This document shows positions 27,953 through 35,864 of a DNA stretch of 64,000 nt, piece after piece. The DNA is from Paenibacillus arenosi (lineage in GTDB: Bacteria; Bacillota; Bacilli; Paenibacillales; Paenibacillaceae): the NCBI RefSeq assembly GCF_014841135.1, contig NZ_JACYTN010000003.1, positions 124,001 through 188,000 of the forward strand, read 5' to 3'. The translations under genes were made by a program, and so were the position numbers. The notes under the pieces are model-generated. The model had not been told where the DNA came from and made no database searches. It worked only from the letters and a program-made list of their open reading frames with translations. The number at the start of each line of letters is the position of its first letter. The stretch's first letter is position 1.

Positions 27953-28360
27953 CTATTTTTGTTCCTGAGCAAGTTCAGGGCAATGGTTTGCAACGGGCTT
28001 AGTCTTTGAATGTTCCGCTTGGAATTGAAGTCCCCATTGCTGCAAATGGTCAATGGCAGGTCGTAGGCCTTCGCCGAGAGGAGTAAGCTCATACTCTACT
28101 TTTGGAGGATTCGTTGGAAAGACATGTCGAGCGATAATACCGCTTGCTTCGAGGTCGCGCAGTTGTTCGGCAAGCACCTTGTGATTAATGCCTTCAATTA
28201 GCTTTTTCAGCTCGCCATACCGCTTTTTTCCGTCAAGCAGCTTATAAATAATAGTGGGCTTCCATCTCCCAGCGAATAAGGCGATGGACAGTTCAATCGG
28301 GCATTGATATGTCTTCCCGTTGAATTCATAGAATGGACTAGGGGTTTCGATCAGGAACAC
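27953..28360 (-). CDS. HxlR-family transcriptional regulator
   Basis: A 135-residue winged-helix regulator. The signature Cys lies in TYQCPIELSIALFAGRWKPTI (the CP-E motif at about residue 19), followed by KRYGELKKLI and INHKVLAEQLRDLEASGII, the recognition helix region. In B. subtilis YodB and related proteins the N-terminal Cys senses quinones, diamide or aldehydes. The GTG start is close to GAAGGGAA, so a slightly later start is possible. A 31-bp repeat covers the region just upstream of its start and another copy lies before the oxidoreductase gene, which implies autoregulation and control of that gene. Confidence 0.9.
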   Translation of the reverse strand: MFLIETPSPFYEFNGKTYQCPIELSIALFAGRWKPTIIYKLLDGKKRYGELKKLIEGINHKVLAEQLRDLEASGIIARHVFPTNPPKVEYELTPLGEGLRPAIDHLQQWGLQFQAEHSKTKPVANHCPELAQEQK

Positions 28361-28369
28361 TTCCCTTCT

Positions 28370-28400
28370 GGTAAGTATCGAACGAGAAAGTGCGTACTTA
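28370..28400. promoter_or_regulatory. HxlR-type operator copy 2
   Basis: Inverted copy of the element at 27765, starting GGTAAGTATCG and ending GTGCGTACTTA. It begins 10 bases upstream of the HxlR gene start, a position suited to repressing its own gene. Confidence 0.65.
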
Positions 28401-28552
28401 CTTATGAAAAGTATATGGTGTTAAATTGGAAATGTAAACCACAATACCCTTAAGAGGAGCTTGCACGATGCGTAAAAAGTATCTCCAATTTCAGCTGCTC
28501 CACTGCCCCTTCTTACACATTTATTTTTATTACAAGTAAAGAAAAATAACAA

Positions 28553-28592
28553 AGTCATTATATGTAAATGTTCATATTTACATATAATGACT
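28553..28592. promoter_or_regulatory. 40-bp perfect palindrome overlapping a -35 box
   Basis: Two 17-base arms (AGTCATTATATGTAAAT and its complement) surround GTTCAT. The right arm contains the TTTACA -35 box of the methyltransferase promoter, so a bound dimer or tetramer would block RNA polymerase. No regulator gene is adjacent apart from HxlR, whose operator is different. Confidence 0.6.
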
Positions 28593-28606
28593 AACTAATG
28601 TACAAT
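28577..28606 (+). promoter_or_regulatory. Promoter of methyltransferase leader transcript
   Basis: TTTACA at 28577 and TACAAT at 28601 are separated by 18 bases. A start near 28613 would give a leader of about 175 bases containing the short ORF at 28642. Confidence 0.55.
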
Positions 28607-28641
28607 ATATGTATATGTCACGTTTAAGAGAGGTCATTCTA

Positions 28642-28680
28642 ATGATGAAAATGGGTAACTGCTCGGTGCAGTTGAGCTAA
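28642..28680 (+). CDS. Leader peptide ORF (12 codons) upstream of methyltransferase
   Basis: The ORF encodes MMKMGNCSVQLS. AAGAGAGG lies 8 bases upstream of the first ATG, so it has a genuine ribosome binding site. The last codons lie inside the first arm of a large inverted repeat that continues to 28737. Position and size fit a ribosome-controlled attenuator peptide; the sequence does not match a leader I know. Confidence 0.5.
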   Translation: MMKMGNCSVQLS

Positions 28681-28780
28681 TCTGATAACAGATTGCGCCG
28701 AGCTTAAATATGGGACTGTTATCAGTCAACTGCACCGCATCCGCACATGAACAAACTAATGATCAATGATGCGAGAGGGG
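28661..28780 (+). promoter_or_regulatory. Candidate leader attenuator with alternative hairpins
   Basis: Structure A pairs GCTCGG (28661) with CCGAGC (28698) around the perfect hairpin AATCTG-ATAA-CAGATT. Structure B pairs CGGTGCAGTTGA and CTGATAACAG (28664-28691) with CTGTTATCAG and TCAACTGCACCG (28716-28737). The two exclude each other. A third pairing, CGCATC (28736) with GATGCG (28768), reaches the ribosome binding site GAGAGGGG of the methyltransferase. No T run is present, so control would be translational. Confidence 0.5.
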
Positions 28781-28787
28781 TACAGTT

Positions 28788-29552
28788 ATGATGAAGACAA
28801 ATGAATGGAAGAACCTATGGAAATTGGAAGAGGAAAAGACATTTGCAGGCTGGGATTTCTCCTATATTGACGGTCGGTCTGAGTTTCAGGCTGAACCTTG
28901 GGATTACAAAGCCACAGTCTTATCTTATATACATTCGTCCACAACGTTGCTGGACATGGGGACAGGTGGAGGAGAATTTTTATTATCCCTTTCACCACCG
29001 AAGGGCAGCACGTACGCGACTGAGGCTTACCTACCGAACTATGAATTGTGCAAGCGCACGCTTCCTGCTCATGGGATTGAGGTTAGAAGAGTTATCGATG
29101 ACAATGAGCTGCCGTATGAAGACAATTTCTTTGATCTTGTGATCAATCGACACGAAGCGTACTCTGTGGAAGAAGTACGCCGTATTCTCAAGCCGAACGG
29201 CATCTTCGTTACGCAGCAGGTCGGGGGACTGAACAACAAGGAGCTTTCCACCTTTTTATTAGGTAAAACACCTGAGATTGTGGACCAGAAGTTCGATCTT
29301 GCCAGCAGCAGTAAAGAACTTAGTAAGGCTGGGTTTACGATCATGGATTCGAGGGAGTATTTCCCGAGGTTGAAGTTCTTCGATGTAGGTGCTCTTGTGT
29401 ATTTTGCCAAAATCATTGAGTGGGAGTTTCCTGATTTCACGGTCGAGAAGCACTTTGATAAGCTCTGCCTTCTTCAAGCGCAAGTGGAGCAGAAGGGCTA
29501 TGTGGAATCGATGGAACATCGATTTTTCCTGATAGCTAGGAAGTGTGGTTAG
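28788..29552 (+). CDS. Class I SAM-dependent methyltransferase
   Basis: A 254-residue methyltransferase. Motif I is LLDMGTGGGEFLLSL (about residues 54-68), the acidic segment after it reads YATEAYLPNYEL, the post-motif region is LPYEDNFFDLVINRHEAYSV, and ILKPNGIFVTQQVGG follows. The substrate is unknown. The family holds rRNA, small-molecule and antibiotic methyltransferases; a leader peptide with exclusive hairpins upstream is typical of antibiotic-induced genes, which makes ribosomal RNA or an antibiotic a reasonable guess. Two ATG codons follow GAGAGGGG. It is monocistronic with a terminator. Confidence 0.82.
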   Translation: MMKTNEWKNLWKLEEEKTFAGWDFSYIDGRSEFQAEPWDYKATVLSYIHSSTTLLDMGTGGGEFLLSLSPPKGSTYATEAYLPNYELCKRTLPAHGIEVRRVIDDNELPYEDNFFDLVINRHEAYSVEEVRRILKPNGIFVTQQVGGLNNKELSTFLLGKTPEIVDQKFDLASSSKELSKAGFTIMDSREYFPRLKFFDVGALVYFAKIIEWEFPDFTVEKHFDKLCLLQAQVEQKGYVESMEHRFFLIARKCG

Positions 29553-29611
29553 TCATGCGTACTTCTTAAGCCGAAATAATGGATACTTTCATAATGATAT
29601 AACGTAATCGT

Positions 29612-29677
29612 ACACCCCTTAAATTACACGCTGGTGCCATTTTCGTGAAGCCATCGTCTCTTTAAGGGGTGTGTTTC
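29612..29677 (+). terminator. Terminator after methyltransferase gene
   Basis: ACACCCCTTAAA at 29612 and TTTAAGGGGTGT at 29661 form a perfect 12-bp stem around a 37-base loop, followed by GTTT. The loop length is unusual but the stem is strong. Confidence 0.6.
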
Positions 29678-29725
29678 GTGTGATTTGGGCTCTAAATAAT
29701 GTATAGGAAAGGAGTGTGTCTATAC

Positions 29726-30268
29726 ATGCTTTGTACAAATTGCAGAGAACACAGAATTAAAGAAGGAGATAGATTTTGCGGTAATTGTGGCGAAAGAGTA
29801 ATGCCGCCAAACATTGAAAAGATAGAAGCTGCTGTACATAATGAGGAAATAAATGAGATATCTAATAAAAAACCGAAATCTAAACGACCTATTATTAAAT
29901 ATGTTGCTACCGTAGTTGTTGTTATAGCTGTAATCTTTATTTTTGAGCGTCATATTCTTCCTAGCGCTAAGTATTTGCAGGCAAGGTCATTTATGCAAGA
30001 TAACGAAAATACGAGAGCAATTGAACTATTTGTTGATTTAAAAGGATACAGAGACTCCGAAATTCACTTGGCCAAACTTAGTTATGAAGAAGGATTACGG
30101 CAATATGGTGCTGGAGATTTAAATAAAGCTAAGGAGTTTTTCACACTTAGTGGCATGCATATGGAAGGGCAAATGTACGTTCAGGCAATTACCGAATTAA
30201 AGGGAATGCAGGGAACTTGGCAATTTAATTCTAACCGAGACGATATTCATCAAACATATATTTTTTAA
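29726..30268 (+). CDS. Zinc-ribbon membrane protein, possibly truncated
   Basis: A 180-residue protein starting MLCTNCREHR. A zinc ribbon is formed by CTNC and CGNC (residues 3-6 and about 20-23). One membrane segment follows at about 61-78 (YVATVVVVIAVIFIFE), then an outside domain with repeated helical units (LQARSFMQDNENTRAIELF, EEGLRQYGAGDLNKAKEFF) of tetratricopeptide type. The C-terminus ends abruptly after MQGTWQFNSNRD, a sequence that usually opens a further domain, at a run of six T, so a frameshift or truncation is possible. Function unknown; the start is uncertain. Confidence 0.6.
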   Translation: MLCTNCREHRIKEGDRFCGNCGERVMPPNIEKIEAAVHNEEINEISNKKPKSKRPIIKYVATVVVVIAVIFIFERHILPSAKYLQARSFMQDNENTRAIELFVDLKGYRDSEIHLAKLSYEEGLRQYGAGDLNKAKEFFTLSGMHMEGQMYVQAITELKGMQGTWQFNSNRDDIHQTYIF

Positions 30269-30402
30269 GAGGGGCGGCTCTTCTTCTTGTAAAAGCAGTG
30301 AATCAGAACAGCCACACAAACTTTTTATACTTTTTGGTTTACAAAGTGGTATCATTTCTATATGCTTAAATGGTGGAATGTGTAAACCAAGGAGGGATAA
30401 CG

Positions 30403-31143
30403 ATGGAGTTAGCAGGCAAAAAAGTCGTCATTACAGGAGCGAGCCGCGGATTAGGGCAGGCCTTAGCGATTAGCTTGGCCAAGATGGGGGCTCAACTGTT
30501 TCTATCTGCCCGCACGAAGGATAGTCTTAACGAAACCTCTCGACTTATAGAGGAAACGACGGGTCAGGTGCCATTGAAATATGCGGTGGATTTGCGCAAT
30601 TCCGAGCAGATTCGCTCCTTTGCCGAAGCGGTTGAGGCGGAGAGTTCTTCTGAAATCGATATTCTAATCAACAATGGTGCAATGTGGCTGGCTGGTGAGT
30701 TTGATAGCGTTAGCGATGAAGAGATTAGCGACACAATCAACTCTGCTGCTGTGGGCACTACCCTTATCACACGTCATTTCCTACCGCTGCTGCGCCGTTC
30801 CAAAGGTGCCGATATCGTCAATATGATATCCGTATGCGGTCTATTGAATGTGCAGCATGAGTCGGCACACGAAGCGTTCCACGCAGCTAAGTTTGCTCAA
30901 GCTGGATTCACAGATCGACTTCGTCATCGTCTCAAGCCAGAAGGGATTCGCGTTATTGGAGTGTATCCGCCTGACTTCGACGATGTTTCTCCAGTTGATC
31001 CAGAATGGGCTCAACCTCGAAACACTCGTGACGATCAGAACATTTCGAATCGCCATGTGGTGGAGGCAATTACGTTTGCGCTTACGCGTGATCGGATTTG
31101 CTCCATTAATTCGATTCAGTTAGATACATGGCCGAGTGTTTAA
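30403..31143 (+). CDS. Short-chain dehydrogenase/reductase-like protein with Tyr-to-Phe change
   Basis: A 246-residue SDR. The cofactor motif is TGASRGLG (11-18), and the structural NNGA motif is present in LINNGAMW. The active site normally reads YxxxK; here the segment is EAFHAAKFAQAG, with Phe at the catalytic Tyr position (about residue 158) while Lys is kept. The catalytic Ser lies in MISVCGLL. Loss of Tyr suggests weak or altered activity. Start 30403 has AAGGAGG 7 bases upstream. It is monocistronic. Confidence 0.8.
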   Translation: MELAGKKVVITGASRGLGQALAISLAKMGAQLFLSARTKDSLNETSRLIEETTGQVPLKYAVDLRNSEQIRSFAEAVEAESSSEIDILINNGAMWLAGEFDSVSDEEISDTINSAAVGTTLITRHFLPLLRRSKGADIVNMISVCGLLNVQHESAHEAFHAAKFAQAGFTDRLRHRLKPEGIRVIGVYPPDFDDVSPVDPEWAQPRNTRDDQNISNRHVVEAITFALTRDRICSINSIQLDTWPSV

Positions 31144-31214
31144 TAGGAAGGGCAAGAAAAAGGAAGGCTGTTCTTAAAAGTGAGAAGATATCTTGGACTA
31201 CTTTTACATTATAT

Positions 31215-31266
31215 AAAGAAAGAACCTTCAAACAACCACTGAAAGTGGGAGAAGAAGGTTCTTTCT
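31215..31266. terminator. Bidirectional terminator between convergent genes
   Basis: AGAAAGAACCTTC pairs with GAAGGTTCTTTCT and encloses a small CCACT-GAAA-GTGG hairpin. It can serve the SDR gene and the minus-strand gene at 31300. Confidence 0.8.
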
Positions 31267-31299
31267 ACTATCTTCAATAATTGAAAGCTTCTAAATCAT

Positions 31300-32421
31300 T
31301 TATGCGAAGCTAGCTGTTCTAGCACCAATTACAAAAGGTGTTGATGACATAGCTGGGATAACTAAGAAGAAAGTAATTGTAGCTTCTGAGTTCGCAGGGA
31401 TTGTACCTGTATCTATAATATCTACAAAGCTATCTTTAGGTACCCATGCATAAGATTGAGACACTCCGCCCATGTTGATTAAAGGGAATGAGAATCCGCC
31501 ACCACCAGTCTTACCCATATAAATCTTAAAGTTTTTCGAAACATTATAAGTGTTTTTAATCTTCATAGTAACTGCCATTTGCTGACCATATGCTCCACTA
31601 TTAAATCCTGAGCCGTCTCTTATGATGGTCTCTGTATTTCCTGAACCGTCCTGTTTTTTAACAACGACCGGGAATGTTGGTCCTGGATCTGTGATATAAA
31701 CAAGATCGTCTGTACCAAAAATAGTATGTTCACTGCTGCTATATTTCTCGGATGAAGCAAATTTATAAGCTACACCATGGGGATTGGCATCCGTAGGTGC
31801 AAGTGGGGCAAGATGAATGGTGGAATAATAAGCTGCACCTTTTCCTCGTACGAAAGTTCTACCTTGCACAGGTGCCCATTCGGATGCACCTATATAATTG
31901 TTGACCCATGCCAGATCGTAAAAGATTGCCGATGCAGCAGCAGAAGTACCGTTATTGCTTACATTTACTTTTCCCAAATATCCAAACACATTTTCGTTTG
32001 GGATGCTCTGCTGAAAGAGAACCCCGAAAGAGTTAGGGTTTATGACTACAGGTGATTGCGTAACTGTCCCTGAAAAATAGTTTTTCCAAGCGTTTGTATC
32101 AGTCTGGCTGCCTGATAAATTGGTTGTACCGTGATTACTAGAGCTTACTTTAATCGCATAACTGTTTGGATTGTATACGAGTAAACCATGTTTGATTGTT
32201 TTACCAGCTTTATTATGATGCCAGCTATATACAAACCCAGACCCTGAAACCGTATCTCTGTTCATCCATTTTCCAGCGTCGACTAAATCCCCCGAGCCTA
32301 CTGGCTCCGGACAGTCTGTAAAAAAGAGAAATCCTCCACTTTTATAAACAGAACTAGTGCCCTTGGGTTGATAAGTTGGTGTACGCGGTTTAGCTGTGCT
32401 TCCAGTAATAATGGTTGCCAT
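31300..32421 (-). CDS. Unknown beta-rich protein, Ser/Thr/Asn-rich
   Basis: A 373-residue protein that I do not recognise. It has no signal peptide or membrane segment, few charged residues, and many Ser, Thr, Gly and Asn residues in alternating hydrophobic patterns, suggesting two or more beta sandwiches (GGFLFFTDCPEPVGSGDLV near the N-terminus, then KHGLLVYNPNSYAIKVSSS and SEATITFFLVIPAMSSTPF near the C-terminus). AGGGATT precedes the start. It is flanked by terminators on both sides, so it is monocistronic. Cargo of the mother cell or spore surface, released without a signal, would fit, but this is only inference. Confidence 0.7.
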   Translation of the reverse strand: MATIITGSTAKPRTPTYQPKGTSSVYKSGGFLFFTDCPEPVGSGDLVDAGKWMNRDTVSGSGFVYSWHHNKAGKTIKHGLLVYNPNSYAIKVSSSNHGTTNLSGSQTDTNAWKNYFSGTVTQSPVVINPNSFGVLFQQSIPNENVFGYLGKVNVSNNGTSAAASAIFYDLAWVNNYIGASEWAPVQGRTFVRGKGAAYYSTIHLAPLAPTDANPHGVAYKFASSEKYSSSEHTIFGTDDLVYITDPGPTFPVVVKKQDGSGNTETIIRDGSGFNSGAYGQQMAVTMKIKNTYNVSKNFKIYMGKTGGGGFSFPLINMGGVSQSYAWVPKDSFVDIIDTGTIPANSEATITFFLVIPAMSSTPFVIGARTASFA

Positions 32422-32494
32422 TCGAATCCCTCCATTTATTTATTCCTTAGCGATTAGCTAAGATAGTAAATAAGTGATTTTAGGACTCAAAAAA

Positions 32495-32537
32495 ACAACC
32501 TTCACTAACCATTTTTTTGAATGGAAGTGAAGGTTGT
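32495..32537 (-). terminator. Terminator of the iron-siderophore permease operon
   Basis: On the minus strand ACAACCTTCAC and its complement form an 11-bp stem with an inner CCATT hairpin, followed by a T run. Confidence 0.8.
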
Positions 32538-32549
32538 GAATAGCAGGAA

Positions 32550-33557
32550 CTACTTCTTCCACAGCAAGTAGATGAAGTAAGGCGCTCCGATGATCGCAAA
32601 CATAATACCTGCTGCAATCCCCTCTGGATCAACAATATTACGGCCGATCGTATCGGCTACTAGCAGCAGCCAACCGCCGAGCAGCACGGCTAACGGAATA
32701 AACAGCTGATGGCGCGGCCCGATAAGCGCTTTTGCTAAGTGAGGGGCAATAAGACCAATAAAGGCAATCCCGCCTGTTACAGACACCGCAGATGCCGCTA
32801 ATGCGACAGCTGCCAGCAGCAGCACGATCCGTTCTTTCTGTACAGAAACGCCGACACCAACAACGACAGGCTCGCTTAGCATAAGGATATTCATCCGATT
32901 TGCCTTATAAAGCGTAAACGGGATGAGCACGATCAGCCAGGGAAGTATTGCCCACACGAACGGCCAGTCTGATCCCCAAATATTGCCTGACATCCATTTT
33001 GCAATAAAATCGACTTTGTTACGGTCCGCCGCAGACATGATCACGATCATAAGACCTGACAATGCCATGGAGAATCCGATACCAACGAGAACGAGCCGAA
33101 CAGGCTGCAAGCCCGTATGCTTGTTATAGGAAAATGCGTAAATAAGAGCCGCCGTCAGCAATGCCCCTGCAAACGCTACAGCAGGAATGAGATAGACGAA
33201 CGAATCCACATTAATCGGTACAAATAAATAGAAGATGGAAATGGCGACTCCAGCCCCTGCGTTAATGCCGATGATGCCCGGTTCGGCCAATTCATTGCGT
33301 GTAACGCTTTGTAAAATCGCACCTGACAGCGCTAATGCCATACCAGCAAGTACGGTGATGACAATTCGAGGCAGGCGAAGGGTGAATAAAACAAACTCAT
33401 CCTTGAACGTACCGTTTCCGAACAGTGTCGGTACTATTCGGTCAAATGAAACGGAGGAGTAGCCTATTCCTAAGCTAACGATAGTCGTTAGTAAAATAAG
33501 AGCCGAAAATGCAATAAGCAGCAATCGCTGTTTACGAATGAGAGTTGGAGGAATCAT
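32550..33557 (-). CDS. FecCD-type iron-siderophore ABC permease 2
   Basis: A 335-residue membrane protein of the FecCD/BtuC family with about nine to ten segments. Family motifs are GMALALSGAILQSVTRNELAEPGIIGINAGA and, late, GGIAFIGLIAPHLAKALIGPRH, the coupling-helix area, given here in part. It forms a heterodimer with the permease encoded just upstream, whose stop overlaps its start by four bases. Together they move a ferric siderophore across the membrane. The ATPase is not in the window; YusV-type ATPases encoded elsewhere often serve such systems. Confidence 0.93.
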   Translation of the reverse strand: MIPPTLIRKQRLLLIAFSALILLTTIVSLGIGYSSVSFDRIVPTLFGNGTFKDEFVLFTLRLPRIVITVLAGMALALSGAILQSVTRNELAEPGIIGINAGAGVAISIFYLFVPINVDSFVYLIPAVAFAGALLTAALIYAFSYNKHTGLQPVRLVLVGIGFSMALSGLMIVIMSAADRNKVDFIAKWMSGNIWGSDWPFVWAILPWLIVLIPFTLYKANRMNILMLSEPVVVGVGVSVQKERIVLLLAAVALAASAVSVTGGIAFIGLIAPHLAKALIGPRHQLFIPLAVLLGGWLLLVADTIGRNIVDPEGIAAGIMFAIIGAPYFIYLLWKK

Positions 33558-34564
33558 GACAGTGTTTTCCCTCCTTTACGAACAATAATCAAGAAGAATG
33601 GTAAGCCAAGAGCTGCAATAAGTGCTGCTACAGGCGTCTCATACGGTGCTCCAATAATGCGTGCCATCGTATCGGCAAACATCATAAACGAAGCGCCGAT
33701 TAATGCGCACATTGGCACAATATAGCGATAGTCAGTCCCTACAATGCCGCGTACGATATGTGGGATCATAAGCCCGAGAAATGCGATATTGCCGACTAAG
33801 GCAACAGAAACGCCGGCAAGGAGCGTTGTGACCACAAATAACACAGCTTTAATCCATTTCACATTTTGCCCAAGTCCGATCGAAACTTCCTCGCTTAAGC
33901 TCAGAATCGTCAACTGTTTTGAACATAGGATCGCGAGAATAAGGCCAATACAAATGAACGGAATAATGATTTGCAGCTGTTCCCACGTAGTACCGATCAA
34001 ACCACCAGCTGTCCACATGGACAAGTCCTTCGATATTTTAAAGTAAATAGCTATCCCCTCTGCAATCGCATTCAGGAATGCTGTCATCGCCGCTCCGGCT
34101 AACACGAGGCGCAATGGAGAAAGATTGCCTTTCTTCAAGGAAGCGATACCGAATACAATAAAGGCTCCAGCCGCCGCACCGATAAAGCATGCAATCGTAA
34201 TACCGAAATAATTGGCTGTAGGAATAAAGGCAAGTGTAATCGCAAGTGCCGCATTGGCCCCCGCTGTTAAGCCAAGAAGCCCCGGATCAGCCAGCGGGTT
34301 GCGCGTCATCCCTTGCATAATCGCTCCAGACACCGCTAATGCAGCCCCAACGAACATCGCGCCCAACTCACGCGGAAGACGAAGCTCGCGAATAATTGAA
34401 ATAGATTCGCTTGTTTCTTTTGACGTAATGGCAAGCCATACATCTGATAACGTTGTGTTGGCAGCACCTAGTACAAGCGATGCTGCGAGTGTAGCTAGCA
34501 ATAGGATAAAACCAGCAGCTAGCTTTAATGGATAAGGAATCTTACGTCGATTAGGTTTCATCAT
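33554..34564 (-). CDS. FecCD-type iron-siderophore ABC permease 1
   Basis: A 337-residue membrane protein of the FecCD family with AALAVSGAIMQGMTRNPLAD and VGNIAFLGLMIPHIVRGIVG. It is co-translated with the second permease (ATGA-type overlap). The start at 34564 (tandem ATG codons with 34561) fits the usual N-terminus MKPNRRKIPYPLKL; the ribosome binding site is weak. A hairpin lies between this gene and the binding-protein gene upstream, so part of the transcripts from the Fur-controlled promoter may end there. Confidence 0.92.
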   Translation of the reverse strand: MMKPNRRKIPYPLKLAAGFILLLATLAASLVLGAANTTLSDVWLAITSKETSESISIIRELRLPRELGAMFVGAALAVSGAIMQGMTRNPLADPGLLGLTAGANAALAITLAFIPTANYFGITIACFIGAAAGAFIVFGIASLKKGNLSPLRLVLAGAAMTAFLNAIAEGIAIYFKISKDLSMWTAGGLIGTTWEQLQIIIPFICIGLILAILCSKQLTILSLSEEVSIGLGQNVKWIKAVLFVVTTLLAGVSVALVGNIAFLGLMIPHIVRGIVGTDYRYIVPMCALIGASFMMFADTMARIIGAPYETPVAALIAALGLPFFLIIVRKGGKTLS

Positions 34565-34601
34565 AAGTCGCCCATCTTTTCTATTGTGGATTAAATGGAC
34601 A

Positions 34602-34647
34602 AAAGAACCCCCCAAACCACATCAATCTGTGGAGGAGAAGGTTCTTT
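34602..34647 (-). terminator. Intra-operon hairpin between binding protein and permease genes
   Basis: On the minus strand AAAGAACC and GGTTCTTTT pair around an inner CCACA/TGTGG hairpin. Partial termination here would give more binding protein than permease. Confidence 0.6.
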
Positions 34648-34685
34648 ATTATCCTAGTCATAAAAGGACTTGCCTATTTGCTTAC

Positions 34686-35606
34686 TTATTTACCAAGAAA
34701 GCTTTTGATAAAGAAGTCTAGCTGCAATTCAAGCGTAAGTGGATCGTTGAAGTAGAACTCCATCATATTCGCTTCATACACACGGTTGTTTTTCACAGCA
34801 GGAATATTCTTGTATGTTTCTGTTTGTTGGAAGGAGTTGTCAGCCTCTTTATTTTTGCTGAGAATGACGTAGTCTCCCGCATATTGTGAAAGAACTTCCG
34901 TAGAAAGGGCATAGTAGCCTTCTTTCGTCATATCTTTCACTTTGTCTGGCATGTTAAGCTTCATTTCTTGGTAGAGGATTTCTGTACCACGTCCCCAGTT
35001 ATCGCCGTAGACGTATAGCTGCTTATCGAAGTTTTCTATGACAGATACGGTAGCATTCTCACCAATTTTAGCTTTAATTTCGTTTCCAGCTTCTTGAGAA
35101 CGCTTCTTGAAGTCATCGACCCAAGCACGAGCTTCTTTTTCTTTATTCAACAATTTGCCGATTTCGATATGCTGTGTTAAATAATCGACTTTGCCGTATG
35201 TGTACGTGATAGTCGGTGCAATTTTATTTAAGTTTTCTACATTTTTCGTATTAGACAAACCAATAATTAGATCCGGTTTAAGCTCAATAATTTTCTCCAA
35301 ATTCTCATCGGATACTTCTGCAGCATCTTTCATTTTTTCTGCAAATCTCGGATTTTTCATCGTCCAAGTATCTACACCAACTAGGTTAACGCCCAATGCC
35401 TCAACATTCCCTGCGAATGAACCTAGAACGATGACGCGCTGAGGATCAGCAGGAACTTGTACAGGACCACTTTCCGATTGATACGTAATCGTGCTTGGTT
35501 GTGCTTCTTTAGGAGCTTCGGCTTCCTTGTTAGCTGGTGCTTGGTTGCCGCACGCACTAAGGACAAGCAGGCAGAGAAGCAGTGGTAAGATTAGTTTTTT
35601 CATCAT
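34686..35606 (-). CDS. Iron-siderophore-binding lipoprotein
   Basis: A 306-residue lipoprotein: signal peptide with lipobox VLSAC, an Ala/Glu/Lys linker, then the FhuD/FecB type III binding fold with VPADPQRVIVLGSFAGNVEALG, the helical backbone around residue 140-165, and NRVYEANMMEFYFNDPLTLELQ near the end. AAAGGAG precedes tandem ATG codons. It captures ferric siderophore at the cell surface for the FecCD permeases downstream. A Fur box lies inside its promoter. Confidence 0.93.
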   Translation of the reverse strand: MMKKLILPLLLCLLVLSACGNQAPANKEAEAPKEAQPSTITYQSESGPVQVPADPQRVIVLGSFAGNVEALGVNLVGVDTWTMKNPRFAEKMKDAAEVSDENLEKIIELKPDLIIGLSNTKNVENLNKIAPTITYTYGKVDYLTQHIEIGKLLNKEKEARAWVDDFKKRSQEAGNEIKAKIGENATVSVIENFDKQLYVYGDNWGRGTEILYQEMKLNMPDKVKDMTKEGYYALSTEVLSQYAGDYVILSKNKEADNSFQQTETYKNIPAVKNNRVYEANMMEFYFNDPLTLELQLDFFIKSFLGK

Positions 35607-35703
35607 ATGTAACTCCTTTAGGCAGTTTCGTACTGTTGATCGTTAACGTTTGAAAATGAGGTTCACAATTAAGATACAAATAGATTGAGATATCGTATTG
35701 CGT

Positions 35704-35732
35704 TTTATACTGATAATGATTATCATTAACAA
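35704..35732 (-). promoter_or_regulatory. Fur-controlled promoter of iron uptake genes
   Basis: On the minus strand TTGTTA and TATAAA stand 17 bases apart, and the spacer is filled by a near-perfect Fur box (TGATAATGATTATCATTAA at 35711-35729). Iron-loaded Fur would block the promoter. The site lies between divergent genes and may also act on the flavoprotein gene at 35865. Confidence 0.85.
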
Positions 35733-35864
35733 TACGTAATTAATATAAGAGTATCTATGTACAAAGTCAACTAAGAAAATAATGGAAGTTAGGATATACA
35801 GAATATAATGGCACTTCGCATAAACAACGAACTTGCGGAGATATCAATTTAGGAGCGTGCGGAG

